This document shows, piece after piece, positions 18,180 through 29,532 of a stretch of DNA of 64,000 nucleotides (its first letter is position 1; every line of letters starts with the position of its first letter). This DNA comes from Persicimonas caeni (GTDB lineage: Bacteria > Myxococcota_A > Bradymonadia > Bradymonadales > Bradymonadaceae): assembly GCF_006517175.1 (NCBI RefSeq), contig NZ_CP041186.1, positions 2,693,001-2,757,000 on the forward strand, in the 5' to 3' direction. A program made the translations under genes and the position numbers. The notes under the pieces were generated by a model. The model ran no database searches. It was not told where the DNA came from and saw nothing but the letters and a program-made list of their open reading frames with translations.

Positions 18180-20285
18180 ATGAAGCCGACGATGAGACAC
18201 CACGCGCCCCTGATCGCCTTGGCGATGCTGCTCGCCGCCTGCAACTCGGAGCCCGACGCTCGACCGGACGCGGGGGGTGATGCGGGAACCGACGACGCCT
18301 CAGCCGAAGTCGTCCAGCTCAGCGGCTCGGTGCAGAAGGGGCCGTTCGTCCTCGGCTCGTCGGTCGACGTGGCCGCGGTCGACGCGCAGGGTACTACCAC
18401 CGGCGAGGTCTTCTCGACCCAAACCTCCAACGACCTGGGCGAATTCGAGGTGTCGGTGCGCTACACCGGGCTCGCCTCCATCGAGGCGTCGGGCTTTTAT
18501 TACAACGAGGTGCGCGGCAACTTGTCGTCGGCCGAGTTGACGCTTCGAAGCTTCGCCGACATCCAGCCGGCAGCGACCCAGACCACCTACGTCAATATCC
18601 TGACCCACTTGAGCCACGGTCGCGTCGACACGCTGTTGGACGGCGGATTGAACTTCGCCGACGCCCGCCAGCAGGCCGAGACCGAGCTGGTCGCCGCGCT
18701 GGCGGTCGGACCGTCGAGCGCCTCGCCGGGCGCCGCCAACGAGCTGAGCATCCTGGGAGGCGACACCGACGCCAACGCCTACCTCTTCGCGGTGAGCACC
18801 ATCTTCACGCAGGCCGCGAAGCTGCGTGCGGCCGACGGCGCGGGCAGCACCGAGGCGAACCTCCAAGAGCTCCTCAACCAGTACAGCGCCGACTTTGCCG
18901 CCGACGGACAACTCGACGCGGCGCGCGCCGACGAGCTTGTCGCCGCCGAGCGCGCGGTCGACACCGACCAGGTCGAAGCCATGTTGGCCGCGCGCCTCCA
19001 AGACCTCGGCTCGACGGCCACGGTGCCCGACCTCGACCGGTTTATCGACACCGACGGCGACGGCATCGTCAACGCCGACGACCCCTGCGTGCTCGACCCC
19101 TCCACGCAGCCGCAACACGCGATTTGCGCCGTGTCGGACGAGGTGCTCGTAGCGCTCGAGACCACCACCCGGCCGTACAAGTGGTGGGCAGCCGACTTCG
19201 ACGGCGACGGCGAAGGAGAGATCGTGACCGTGGCGATCAGCGCCTCGTTGCGCTATATCGACCGCGCCGACGACGGCACGTTCACGCTGGGCGCCGAGCA
19301 GCGCGCCATCACCGTGGCGCCGGGCGAAAACGTCGAGGAGCCGCGGCTGCTCGACTACGACGACGACGGCGACCTCGACATCATCGCCGTGCACACTGGG
19401 CGCGACGACGCCCCAGACGTCGGCGCCATCGCCCTGCAAAACGACGGCGCCGGGCAGTTCACCCAGGTTTCACTGGACGTGCCGACCTCGACCTGGAGCG
19501 ACGGCATCAACCTGACCTATATCGACGAGTACACCGCCGTGGACCTCGATGGGGACGGACTCCGCGACCTGGTGGTGCGCAGTTCGGGGCGGGTCGGGGT
19601 CATCCTGGCACAACAAGGCGGCGGCTGGTCCGACGTGACCGAGCTCGACCTGGGCACGCCGACGCTTCGCGGCCTGTCGCGCTTTGCGGTCACCGACCTC
19701 GACGCCGACGCCGATCTCGACGTCCTCATCAGCGCGGCCGACGAACCCTCCGACGGCGAGGTCACCGGCGCGATGTTCGCCCTCATCAACGACGGCGATG
19801 GAGAGCCTCAGGTCATGGGCCCGTACACCGACGGACTCGACGAGCGCTTCGCCGTCGCGGCCGAGCTGCACACGGGAGACTTCAACGCCGACGGCCACAC
19901 CGACGCGTTACTCACCACCGACGCGTTTCCCTGCGAAGGCCAGTGCACCGCCGTGATGTACGGCGACGGCGCCGGCGCATTCGGCACCGCCGAGCCCCTC
20001 CCCGAAAAGGCCACGCTCCACCACGTCGACACCGGCGACTTCAACGGCGACGCAGTCAGCGACCTACTCGTCGCGGGCAACCAGACCGATTTCCTGCTCG
20101 GCGCCAGCGGCGGCCTCGCGCCCGGCCCCACCCTCGAACTCGACAAAGAGCATTTCCTGCGCTCGGCGCAGGTGGTCGACTTGGACGCCGACGGACGCAG
20201 CGACATCGTCACCGTCGAAGACCCGACAGGCGGCGAGTCGCTGCAGCTTCGCGGCTGGTATTTCGAGGGGCCCGCCAGCAACTGA
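18180..20285 (+). CDS. FG-GAP/VCBS-repeat lipoprotein
   Basis: 701-residue lipoprotein. The ATG at 18180 follows GGGAGGGAAC; four more codons upstream are possible. Lipobox LLAAC near residue 17. Residues about 40-270 form an N-terminal domain with a QLSGSVQKGPFVLGS beta segment. A calcium-binding thrombospondin type 3-like motif DTDGDGIVNADDPC lies near residue 290. The C-terminal ~400 residues hold repeated FG-GAP/VCBS blades with Asp-rich calcium loops (for example DFDGDGEGEIV, DYDDDGDLDII, DLDGDGLRDLVV, DFNADGHTDALL), predicting a beta-propeller exposed at the cell surface. Ligand unknown. Flanked by REP sequences on both sides. Confidence 0.9.
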   Translation: MKPTMRHHAPLIALAMLLAACNSEPDARPDAGGDAGTDDASAEVVQLSGSVQKGPFVLGSSVDVAAVDAQGTTTGEVFSTQTSNDLGEFEVSVRYTGLASIEASGFYYNEVRGNLSSAELTLRSFADIQPAATQTTYVNILTHLSHGRVDTLLDGGLNFADARQQAETELVAALAVGPSSASPGAANELSILGGDTDANAYLFAVSTIFTQAAKLRAADGAGSTEANLQELLNQYSADFAADGQLDAARADELVAAERAVDTDQVEAMLAARLQDLGSTATVPDLDRFIDTDGDGIVNADDPCVLDPSTQPQHAICAVSDEVLVALETTTRPYKWWAADFDGDGEGEIVTVAISASLRYIDRADDGTFTLGAEQRAITVAPGENVEEPRLLDYDDDGDLDIIAVHTGRDDAPDVGAIALQNDGAGQFTQVSLDVPTSTWSDGINLTYIDEYTAVDLDGDGLRDLVVRSSGRVGVILAQQGGGWSDVTELDLGTPTLRGLSRFAVTDLDADADLDVLISAADEPSDGEVTGAMFALINDGDGEPQVMGPYTDGLDERFAVAAELHTGDFNADGHTDALLTTDAFPCEGQCTAVMYGDGAGAFGTAEPLPEKATLHHVDTGDFNGDAVSDLLVAGNQTDFLLGASGGLAPGPTLELDKEHFLRSAQVVDLDADGRSDIVTVEDPTGGESLQLRGWYFEGPASN

Positions 20286-20288
20286 GAA

Positions 20289-20587
20289 ACACGGCATCTG
20301 ACACCGTGTTCATCGGGACACGGTGTCGCTGGCCTTGCCGATGCGCGGCGCCTGCTACATGGGGCGCCCTGAACTGCGGGCGATAATGACATAGGGGTTG
20401 CGCTGTCGGGGCGTTCGGGTTGTCGCGAACGACACGGTGTCTGACACCGTGTCGCCGGCCTTGCCGATGCGCGGCGCGTCGCAGCCCTCATGTCCTTATC
20501 GCGCGTAGTCCAGCGCGCCCCATGTAGAGGGCGTTCCTCCGCTGCAAGGCCTCCTCTCTGTCCCCAACACGGTGTCTGACACCGTGT
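20289..20587. repeat. Palindrome family A copy 4, with REPs at its ends and centre
   Basis: The left arm CTACATGGGGCGCCCTGAAC onward (20355-20397) and right arm ending GCGCGCCCCATGTAG (20484-20527) match the 13.4-14.1 kb units. Unlike those, the centre is replaced or interrupted by a full REP at 20432-20452. Further REPs lie at 20289-20309 and 20567-20587. The last one abuts the stop codon of the GH13 gene. Confidence 0.88.
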
Positions 20588-24019
<3,432 letters not shown>

Positions 24020-24119
24020 AGGCGCAGGTCGCAGTGGAACACATCAATTGGGCACTACAACCGGACCCTACACACTCGGTTCTAAATGTCCACCGGCGAC
24101 AACGCCCACGGGCGTGCCA

Positions 24120-25412
24120 CTACTGGGGGGTCTCCCACAACACGTTCAGGCTGCAGCGGTCGGTGTCGTCGCAGGTATAAAACGAGATGACCAGGTCGCC
24201 CGACTGGGCGATGGCGGTCGACACGCCGTAGGACGGGCCGTCGAAGACGGTCTCGACAGTCCAGGTGCCGGTGACGACATCGCGGCGCGCCACCCGAAGC
24301 TCGTCGTTGCCGTCGGGGTTGAACGCCACATACAGCGTGCCGTCGGTGCCCTCGATGATCGACGAGGGATGGCCGTAGGCGAGGCGCTCGCCGCGAAACA
24401 GCCGGGTCTCGCCGGTCAGGTCGAACATCGAGCCGCAGGTCACGAGCAGGTCGTCTTGGTAGTTGCCGCTCATGCACAGCCGGTAGTCGGCGGTGATGAA
24501 GAGCGAGTGGACAAAGGTGCTGGTGAGTTGCTCGAGTTCGACCGACTGCGGCCAGGCGTCGACCTCCTCGTCGTAGCGATACACGCCGTAGACGCCCGAC
24601 TGCCCGCTCTGGTTGACCAGGTAGACGCTGTCGCCGTTGTCGGCGCGAAGCCCACGCTCCATGGCCGCCTGGGGGTTAGTCACCTCGAGCGGAGCTTTGC
24701 GGCGCCACTGGGGACGGCTGGCGGTGGTGTCGTAGGCGTAGAATTCGACGCGCTGGGCGTCTTGGGGGGCGAAGCTGACGAAGTAGCTCTTGCCGTCGTT
24801 GGTCACGTCGAAGCCGTCGTAGCGGGGGGTGCGGCTGCGGTCGACGGGGAAGGTGTGGAAGCGCCACGAGCCGTCGGGCTGGCGCATGGCGGCCTTGTAG
24901 GTGTCTTCGAGGGTGTCGGGAAAGACCACGATGGGCTTTTGGGGCTCGATGACGCTGACCCCGAAGATGCCCTCGTGGGCGCGGATGCGCTCGCCGGCCC
25001 ACTCGCCGCCGACCGGCTTGTGGACGACCTTGAGGGTGGGGTTGTCGCAGCCGAGGGTGTTGCACTCGTGGTAGCCGAGCCACAGGGTGCCGTCGGGGTC
25101 GACGGCGAGGCTGGTGCGGTCGGTCAGCGCGTGGGTGCGCGAGACCGACTCGACGACCTCGGGCTGCCAGGGCTCGACGGGCGGGGCGTCGGGCTCGTCG
25201 GCCACGTCGACGGTGTCGACGAGGTCGGGCGGCGCGTCCCAGGCGTCGGCGATGTCGGGCTCGACGTCGGCGGTCACGTCGACGCCGGCGTCCTCGGGGA
25301 ACTCCAGGTCGGACTGCAGATCCCACCCCGACTCGAATTCGTCGTGGCAGTTGCAGCCCGAAAGGGGGAGTACTGCGGCGATAGTCAACAGTATCAGTCG
25401 TCGCATGGTCAT
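24120..25412 (-). CDS. Lipoprotein, probable beta-propeller
   Basis: 430 residues. Signal peptide with lipobox LPLSGC near residue 20, then an Asp/Pro/Val-rich linker to about residue 85 typical of surface lipoproteins here. The remainder is beta-rich, with recurring segments such as SLAVDPDGTLWLGY, GFDVTNDGKSYFVSF and IIEGTDGTLYVAFNPDG spaced like propeller blades. An in-frame ATG two codons downstream is an alternative start. Monocistronic; about 100 bases separate it from the GH13 gene downstream on the same strand. Function unknown. Confidence 0.83.
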   Translation of the reverse strand: MTMRRLILLTIAAVLPLSGCNCHDEFESGWDLQSDLEFPEDAGVDVTADVEPDIADAWDAPPDLVDTVDVADEPDAPPVEPWQPEVVESVSRTHALTDRTSLAVDPDGTLWLGYHECNTLGCDNPTLKVVHKPVGGEWAGERIRAHEGIFGVSVIEPQKPIVVFPDTLEDTYKAAMRQPDGSWRFHTFPVDRSRTPRYDGFDVTNDGKSYFVSFAPQDAQRVEFYAYDTTASRPQWRRKAPLEVTNPQAAMERGLRADNGDSVYLVNQSGQSGVYGVYRYDEEVDAWPQSVELEQLTSTFVHSLFITADYRLCMSGNYQDDLLVTCGSMFDLTGETRLFRGERLAYGHPSSIIEGTDGTLYVAFNPDGNDELRVARRDVVTGTWTVETVFDGPSYGVSTAIAQSGDLVISFYTCDDTDRCSLNVLWETPQ

Positions 25413-25832
25413 GGTGCCGAGTTAGGCGTGTGGTCCCCGAGAATATTCACCAACTGCAGAAAGCGTAGCGAAGATCCCCATTTCACGCCACTCGCACACG
25501 GGTGTCAGACACCGTGTTTTCGCCGCGCCCAACTGTGTCAGACACCATGTTTTTGCCCTTATTGAAACGGTGCCAGATACCGTGTTTACCCCGCAAAATG
25601 AGTGTGAGAGCGTGATCTCGCCTCGAAAGCACCCGCTATTTGCACAACATCGTGGCCAGAGCCTTGGCCTCGACTCACGCAACGACGGTCTGCGTTCGGC
25701 TCTCGGCGTCAGTGTCCGTCATTTTGGCAAAAATCGAGCCTCGAGGAGGCGATGAAGGCACACTTCGGCAGGCTCGCGACGCTTGAAGCGCGCGCAGGAA
25801 GGGAACGATGGCTGGTAGGGGTGGGGTTGGGT
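25413..25832. repeat. Gene-free stretch with three degenerate REPs
   Basis: REP-like palindromes at 25497-25518, 25533-25551 (GTGTCAGACACCATG) and 25566-25586 (CGGTGCCAGATACCGTG), each with one to three changes from the common core. They lie downstream of the RAYT gene in its direction of transcription. The rest (25590-25830) has no recognised feature; reading frames there lack ribosome sites. Confidence 0.75.
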
Positions 25833-26795
25833 TCACGCCACCTTGGAAGGCGGCTCTCGGCGGATTCGGGTGCTCCCTCCCTCGCAAAACTGATGGCCTG
25901 GTGGAATGGTGCCGTCGGGGAAAGTCACCGACGATTTGCCTTTGCGCCATCGGTCGATCGCTGTTCGGTAGCGGTCGACGAGAGCACGATAGTCTGCGCG
26001 GTATTCGCCGAGCTTCTCGAGCTTACTGCCGAGACACAACGGACGAGGCGCCCTTTTCGGCTCGTTGGGACGATCTTCCCAGTCTCGAGCTAGGACCTTC
26101 TCACGCCCAATGCACTTGCCGACACGCTTCTTATCGAGCTCGTCGGCATGATCGTGGCACACTTCGACGATCTTTTTGTGGTACGCCTCGTCGTCGAGGT
26201 CTTGCCACTGGGGGAGCTTGGCCATGTCGAGGGTATATGTCTCGGTGGCCATCTGGATGAGCTCGGCTTCCGTCTTGTCTTCGTTCTTCTTTTTGCGTTT
26301 CTCGGCCCAGTACGTCTTGCGATTGACGACTTTCCCCACAAGCGGCTCGCCGCTCTTGTGGATATCCCAGGAGCAGAGTCCCGGCCACTTCATCGGGTGT
26401 TGGACCAAGTTCGACTCGCAAGGATTGCACACGATGTAGCGCAAACGTTCGAGCAGCATCTCGTCGTCGAGCACGCGTATTGCGGTGTAGCGGCGCTCCC
26501 AGAAGGTACCTTTACGACCGCGTAGCTTGTTGATCTTCTTGGCCAACTGGCTCTGGAAGTCGCGCATGAACAGGTGCATCTGCAGGGAGGGGCAGCGCGC
26601 CAGGATGTGGAAGTGGTTGGACATGAAGCAAAACGCGAAGATCTCGACACTGTAGCGCCAAGCCATCTTCGCCAGCAGCCCCAAGATGATGCGGTTGACC
26701 TGCTCTTCGGGTAGAAGCGCGTAAATCTGGTGCAACGTGCGATTGCCCAGCTCGTAGATGGCATCCTTCTCTTGATTTCGCAGCGGGTGTCCCAT
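25833..26795 (-). CDS. REP-associated tyrosine transposase (RAYT)
   Basis: 320-residue HUH/Y1-type nuclease related to IS200/IS605 transposases; such single-copy proteins mobilise or maintain REP palindromes. The HUH metal site is visible as SNHFHILARCP near residue 60, followed by a helical segment and the FWERRYTAIRVLDDE motif near residue 100 characteristic of TnpREP proteins. The ATG at 26795 follows GGAG at 8 bases. A long basic C-terminal region after residue 165 exceeds the IS200 size. REP-like palindromes flank it: three at 25497-25586 and one near-perfect at 26948-26979. That arrangement is the standard context for a RAYT acting on those REPs. Confidence 0.92.
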   Translation of the reverse strand: MGHPLRNQEKDAIYELGNRTLHQIYALLPEEQVNRIILGLLAKMAWRYSVEIFAFCFMSNHFHILARCPSLQMHLFMRDFQSQLAKKINKLRGRKGTFWERRYTAIRVLDDEMLLERLRYIVCNPCESNLVQHPMKWPGLCSWDIHKSGEPLVGKVVNRKTYWAEKRKKKNEDKTEAELIQMATETYTLDMAKLPQWQDLDDEAYHKKIVEVCHDHADELDKKRVGKCIGREKVLARDWEDRPNEPKRAPRPLCLGSKLEKLGEYRADYRALVDRYRTAIDRWRKGKSSVTFPDGTIPPGHQFCEGGSTRIRREPPSKVA

Positions 26796-26947
26796 GTGTC
26801 TGTCTCCATCCGTGGTGAAGGTTCATCAACAGCCCTCATTACGGTTTTCGGCAGAAAGGGACGATTCGTTGCGTGATCGGGCAAAAATTCTTGCGGAGGC
26901 GGAGCGCACAGACATCCACGAGATCGCCCTCAGACGCGCATGAATAC

Positions 26948-26979
26948 TCACCCACACGGTGTCTGACACCGTGTGGGTG
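26948..26979. repeat. REP palindrome, longest near-perfect copy
   Basis: CACGGTGTCTGACACCGTG core extended on both sides by CACCCA and TGGGTG, giving about 15 paired bases either side of a central T. It lies upstream of the RAYT gene and downstream of pbpC (stop at 27040). Confidence 0.9.
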
Positions 26980-27039
26980 GGCGGCGAGATCGTGGTCATT
27001 TTTCTGTTTGCCTGCATGCTTCGATCTGGTGCCCCACCA

Positions 27040-29496
27040 CTAGCGCACCACCAATTTTCGGCGTGACGCCTGCCCGGCGGTGTTCATCACGACCAGCTCG
27101 TGCTCGCCCTGGGCGGGGGTCCACCACAAGGTGTCGTCACCGTCGACCTTGCCCAGAAACCGTCCGTTCACAAACCAGCTCAGCTGGCTCTGCGAGTTGG
27201 CGGCGTGTGCCTGCAGCAGGACCTTCTGACGCTCTTTCGGGATGCCGGGCATCAACACCAATGTCTGGCCCGGCGGCGGCGAGGCGATGGCCGGCGGGGC
27301 GGCCTCGCGGGCCGCACCGCAGTCGGAATGCATCGGCGGCGGTTCGCTCACATCACCCAGCCGCTCTTCCATCCAACGACGCACGTCAGGAGGAAGCTGC
27401 ACAAAGGACCGCGTCTCGAACTCCCGCCCCTGCCGGCACCGCGGAGTGAGCGCGCGACCCGTCTCCAGGTCGACGTCGACCTCCACATGGTACGGGCACC
27501 GCTCGGTCGGTACCGAACGGGTGGGCAAGTACACTTCCTCAATATGCTCGCATGCTCCACTGGGTAGATGACCTGAAAAGGAGCATACTTCGACCTCGGT
27601 CATCACCTCGTTGGGCATCGGGTCATCCAGCCGCGTGGTGTCGTCGAGCGCCTCCAAGATGTCGAAGAACAGCGGCGCCGCGGCCTGCGAGCCCACAAGG
27701 TACGTGCTCGGGGAATTGGTCAAGTTGCCCATCCACACCACCGCTGTGTACCGACTGCTCGAACCGGCCGTCCACGCGTCCTTGTGGCCGCTGCTGGTGC
27801 CGGTCTTCCAGTGAATAGCCCCCGAGGTGCCCGTCCCACGCGCACGCCCCGGAAAGTCCGGTCGGTCGCGCCGACGTAGTGCTTGTCGAGTCAGCCATGC
27901 GGCACCAGAGCTGACGACGCCAGAATCGCGTTTCGCGGTGTCAGACACCGTGTTTTTTCTGCGCTCCGACACGGTGTCAAACACCGTGTGGGCCCCATTC
28001 TGTGCGGGCGTGGCGGCCTTTGCGAGCACGCGCAACTCCGTGGCGCGTGCATCGTTGGCCAGCGCCGCGTACAACTCGGCCACCTCCACCGGCGTGGCTT
28101 CCACGCCGCCCACCGCGATCGACAACCCCGTGTCGCCCGGCCGCGGGTTGAACCGACGCAGCCCCAGCGCGCGCAATGTACTCTGGAACCGGTCGACGCC
28201 GACCTCCCCCAGCAGGTTGACGAACGGCACGTTTAAAGAGCGCGCCAAGGCGTCGTCCATGCGCACCAGCCCCGAGTATTCGTAGTTGTAGTTCTCGGGG
28301 CTGTAGGTGCCGTAGGTCACCGGGATATCCGATTCGAGATGCTCCGGGGCGATCAACCCGTCGTCGATGCCTTGGGCATACAGAAAGGGCTTGAGCAGCG
28401 AGCCGGTCGACCGGGCCACGTCGAACCCGGCAATCTGGCCGCCGTGGCGCGCATCGCTAAAGTCGAAGTTGCCCACCAGCGCGCGAATCTCGCCGGTCTG
28501 ATGCTCGGCGACGACCACCGCCGTATTGTGAATACCGTGGGTCTCGGCGACCGCCCGCCGCGCGTCGACGAGCTCCTCGACCGTTGCCTGCGCATACCGG
28601 TCCAGCGTCGTCTCGAAACGTCCCTCCTCGGGAGATCGAGCGCGCAGCCAAAACGCCAGGTGAGGAAGCCGCCGCGGCAATTGGGTCATCGCCACCGGCA
28701 CCTCCTCGGCGGCCACCTGCGCGTACGCCTCCTCGACGCTCAGCCCACCGCCGCCCTTCCCCGCCGACAACGCCCCCTCCTCGAAGAGCTTCTTGGCGAT
28801 GCGATTTCGCGTCTTCTCGAGCCGCTCGGCGTTCGCCTCCGACGGATGGTGCAAGGTCGGATTCTGCGGCACCGCCAACAACGTGGCGATCTGCGCGTCG
28901 GACATCACCTCGGCTGACTGCTCGAAGTAGGCCAACGACGCCGTCTCGATGCCCTCTCGGTTGCCCCCGTAGGGCACAAACCGAAGGTACGCCTCCAGAA
29001 TCTCCTCTTTGGACATGTGCACCTCGAGTTGCATCGCGCGCAGCGCCTCGACCATCTTCGAGCCCAGCGTTCGCGGCCTGGGCTCGAGCAGGCGCACCAG
29101 CTGCATCGTGATCGTCGAGCCGCCCGAGACGACCTCCCCGTAGCGCACGTTCGACCACGCCGCGCGTACAATCGCGATGGGGTCGACGCCGGGATGGTGC
29201 CAGAAACGCTCGTCCTCGAGCGCGATCAGCGCCTCGACATACGCCGGGTCCACTCGGTCGAGCTCCACCGGGATGCGCTGCTTGTCGTCACCCGACAAGA
29301 GCACATGCGCCGTGCTGCCGTCGCGCCAGGTCACCACCATCGAGTCGCGCACCGAGAGCCGCTCCGGCAGGGGGACCAAATGGGCTGCCAAAACCCCCGC
29401 AAAAACCAGCAACATGAAAAGTGTCAGACACCATGTGAGGGCTCTCAGGAGCCGCTTTCGGCCCCATCTGGTCCATTTTGTCACCAACGTGCGCAT
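27040..29496 (-). CDS. pbpC: Penicillin-binding protein 1C
   Basis: Bifunctional peptidoglycan synthase: GT51 glycosyltransferase plus transpeptidase, anchored by one N-terminal membrane span (about residues 20-40). 818 residues from the ATG at 29496, chosen for the GGAGGAG directly upstream; ATG 29511 is possible. The GT51 catalytic Glu is in ALEDERFWHHPG (about residue 94). The transpeptidase Ser366 is in STGSLLKP, with SLNVPF and KTGTSSG motifs following. The C-terminal ~90 residues form the PBP1C-specific domain. It follows the alpha-2-macroglobulin gene by 36 bases, the classic pairing. Two REPs are translated in frame around residues 503-521, and a REP half lies in the membrane span. 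Confidence 0.95.
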   Translation of the reverse strand: MRTLVTKWTRWGRKRLLRALTWCLTLFMLLVFAGVLAAHLVPLPERLSVRDSMVVTWRDGSTAHVLLSGDDKQRIPVELDRVDPAYVEALIALEDERFWHHPGVDPIAIVRAAWSNVRYGEVVSGGSTITMQLVRLLEPRPRTLGSKMVEALRAMQLEVHMSKEEILEAYLRFVPYGGNREGIETASLAYFEQSAEVMSDAQIATLLAVPQNPTLHHPSEANAERLEKTRNRIAKKLFEEGALSAGKGGGGLSVEEAYAQVAAEEVPVAMTQLPRRLPHLAFWLRARSPEEGRFETTLDRYAQATVEELVDARRAVAETHGIHNTAVVVAEHQTGEIRALVGNFDFSDARHGGQIAGFDVARSTGSLLKPFLYAQGIDDGLIAPEHLESDIPVTYGTYSPENYNYEYSGLVRMDDALARSLNVPFVNLLGEVGVDRFQSTLRALGLRRFNPRPGDTGLSIAVGGVEATPVEVAELYAALANDARATELRVLAKAATPAQNGAHTVFDTVSERRKNTVSDTAKRDSGVVSSGAAWLTRQALRRRDRPDFPGRARGTGTSGAIHWKTGTSSGHKDAWTAGSSSRYTAVVWMGNLTNSPSTYLVGSQAAAPLFFDILEALDDTTRLDDPMPNEVMTEVEVCSFSGHLPSGACEHIEEVYLPTRSVPTERCPYHVEVDVDLETGRALTPRCRQGREFETRSFVQLPPDVRRWMEERLGDVSEPPPMHSDCGAAREAAPPAIASPPPGQTLVLMPGIPKERQKVLLQAHAANSQSQLSWFVNGRFLGKVDGDDTLWWTPAQGEHELVVMNTAGQASRRKLVVR
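27935..27988. repeat. Two REP palindromes inside the pbpC coding sequence
   Basis: CGGTGTCAGACACCGTG at 27935-27951 and ACACGGTGTCAAACACCGTG from 27968, separated by 16 bases. They are read in frame as Thr-Val-Phe-Asp-Thr-Val and Thr-Val-Ser-Asp-Thr. The segment lies in a hydrophilic stretch between transpeptidase motifs, with no frameshift or stop. Confidence 0.85.
29421..29436. repeat. Degenerate REP in the pbpC membrane-span codons
   Basis: GTGTCAGACACCATGT, a REP core with one arm shortened, encodes part of the LTWCLTLFMLLVF membrane segment on the minus strand. It may be a decayed REP or a chance match, since only 16 bases agree. Confidence 0.5.
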
Positions 29497-29532
29497 CGCA
29501 GCCTCCTCCATTCTCCGACTCCATCCACCCGC

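Noticed and set aside
25422-25682. 86-codon minus-strand frame
   Set aside because: It is made mostly of translated REP copies (repeated Val-Ser/Cys-Leu-Thr), with no ribosome site.
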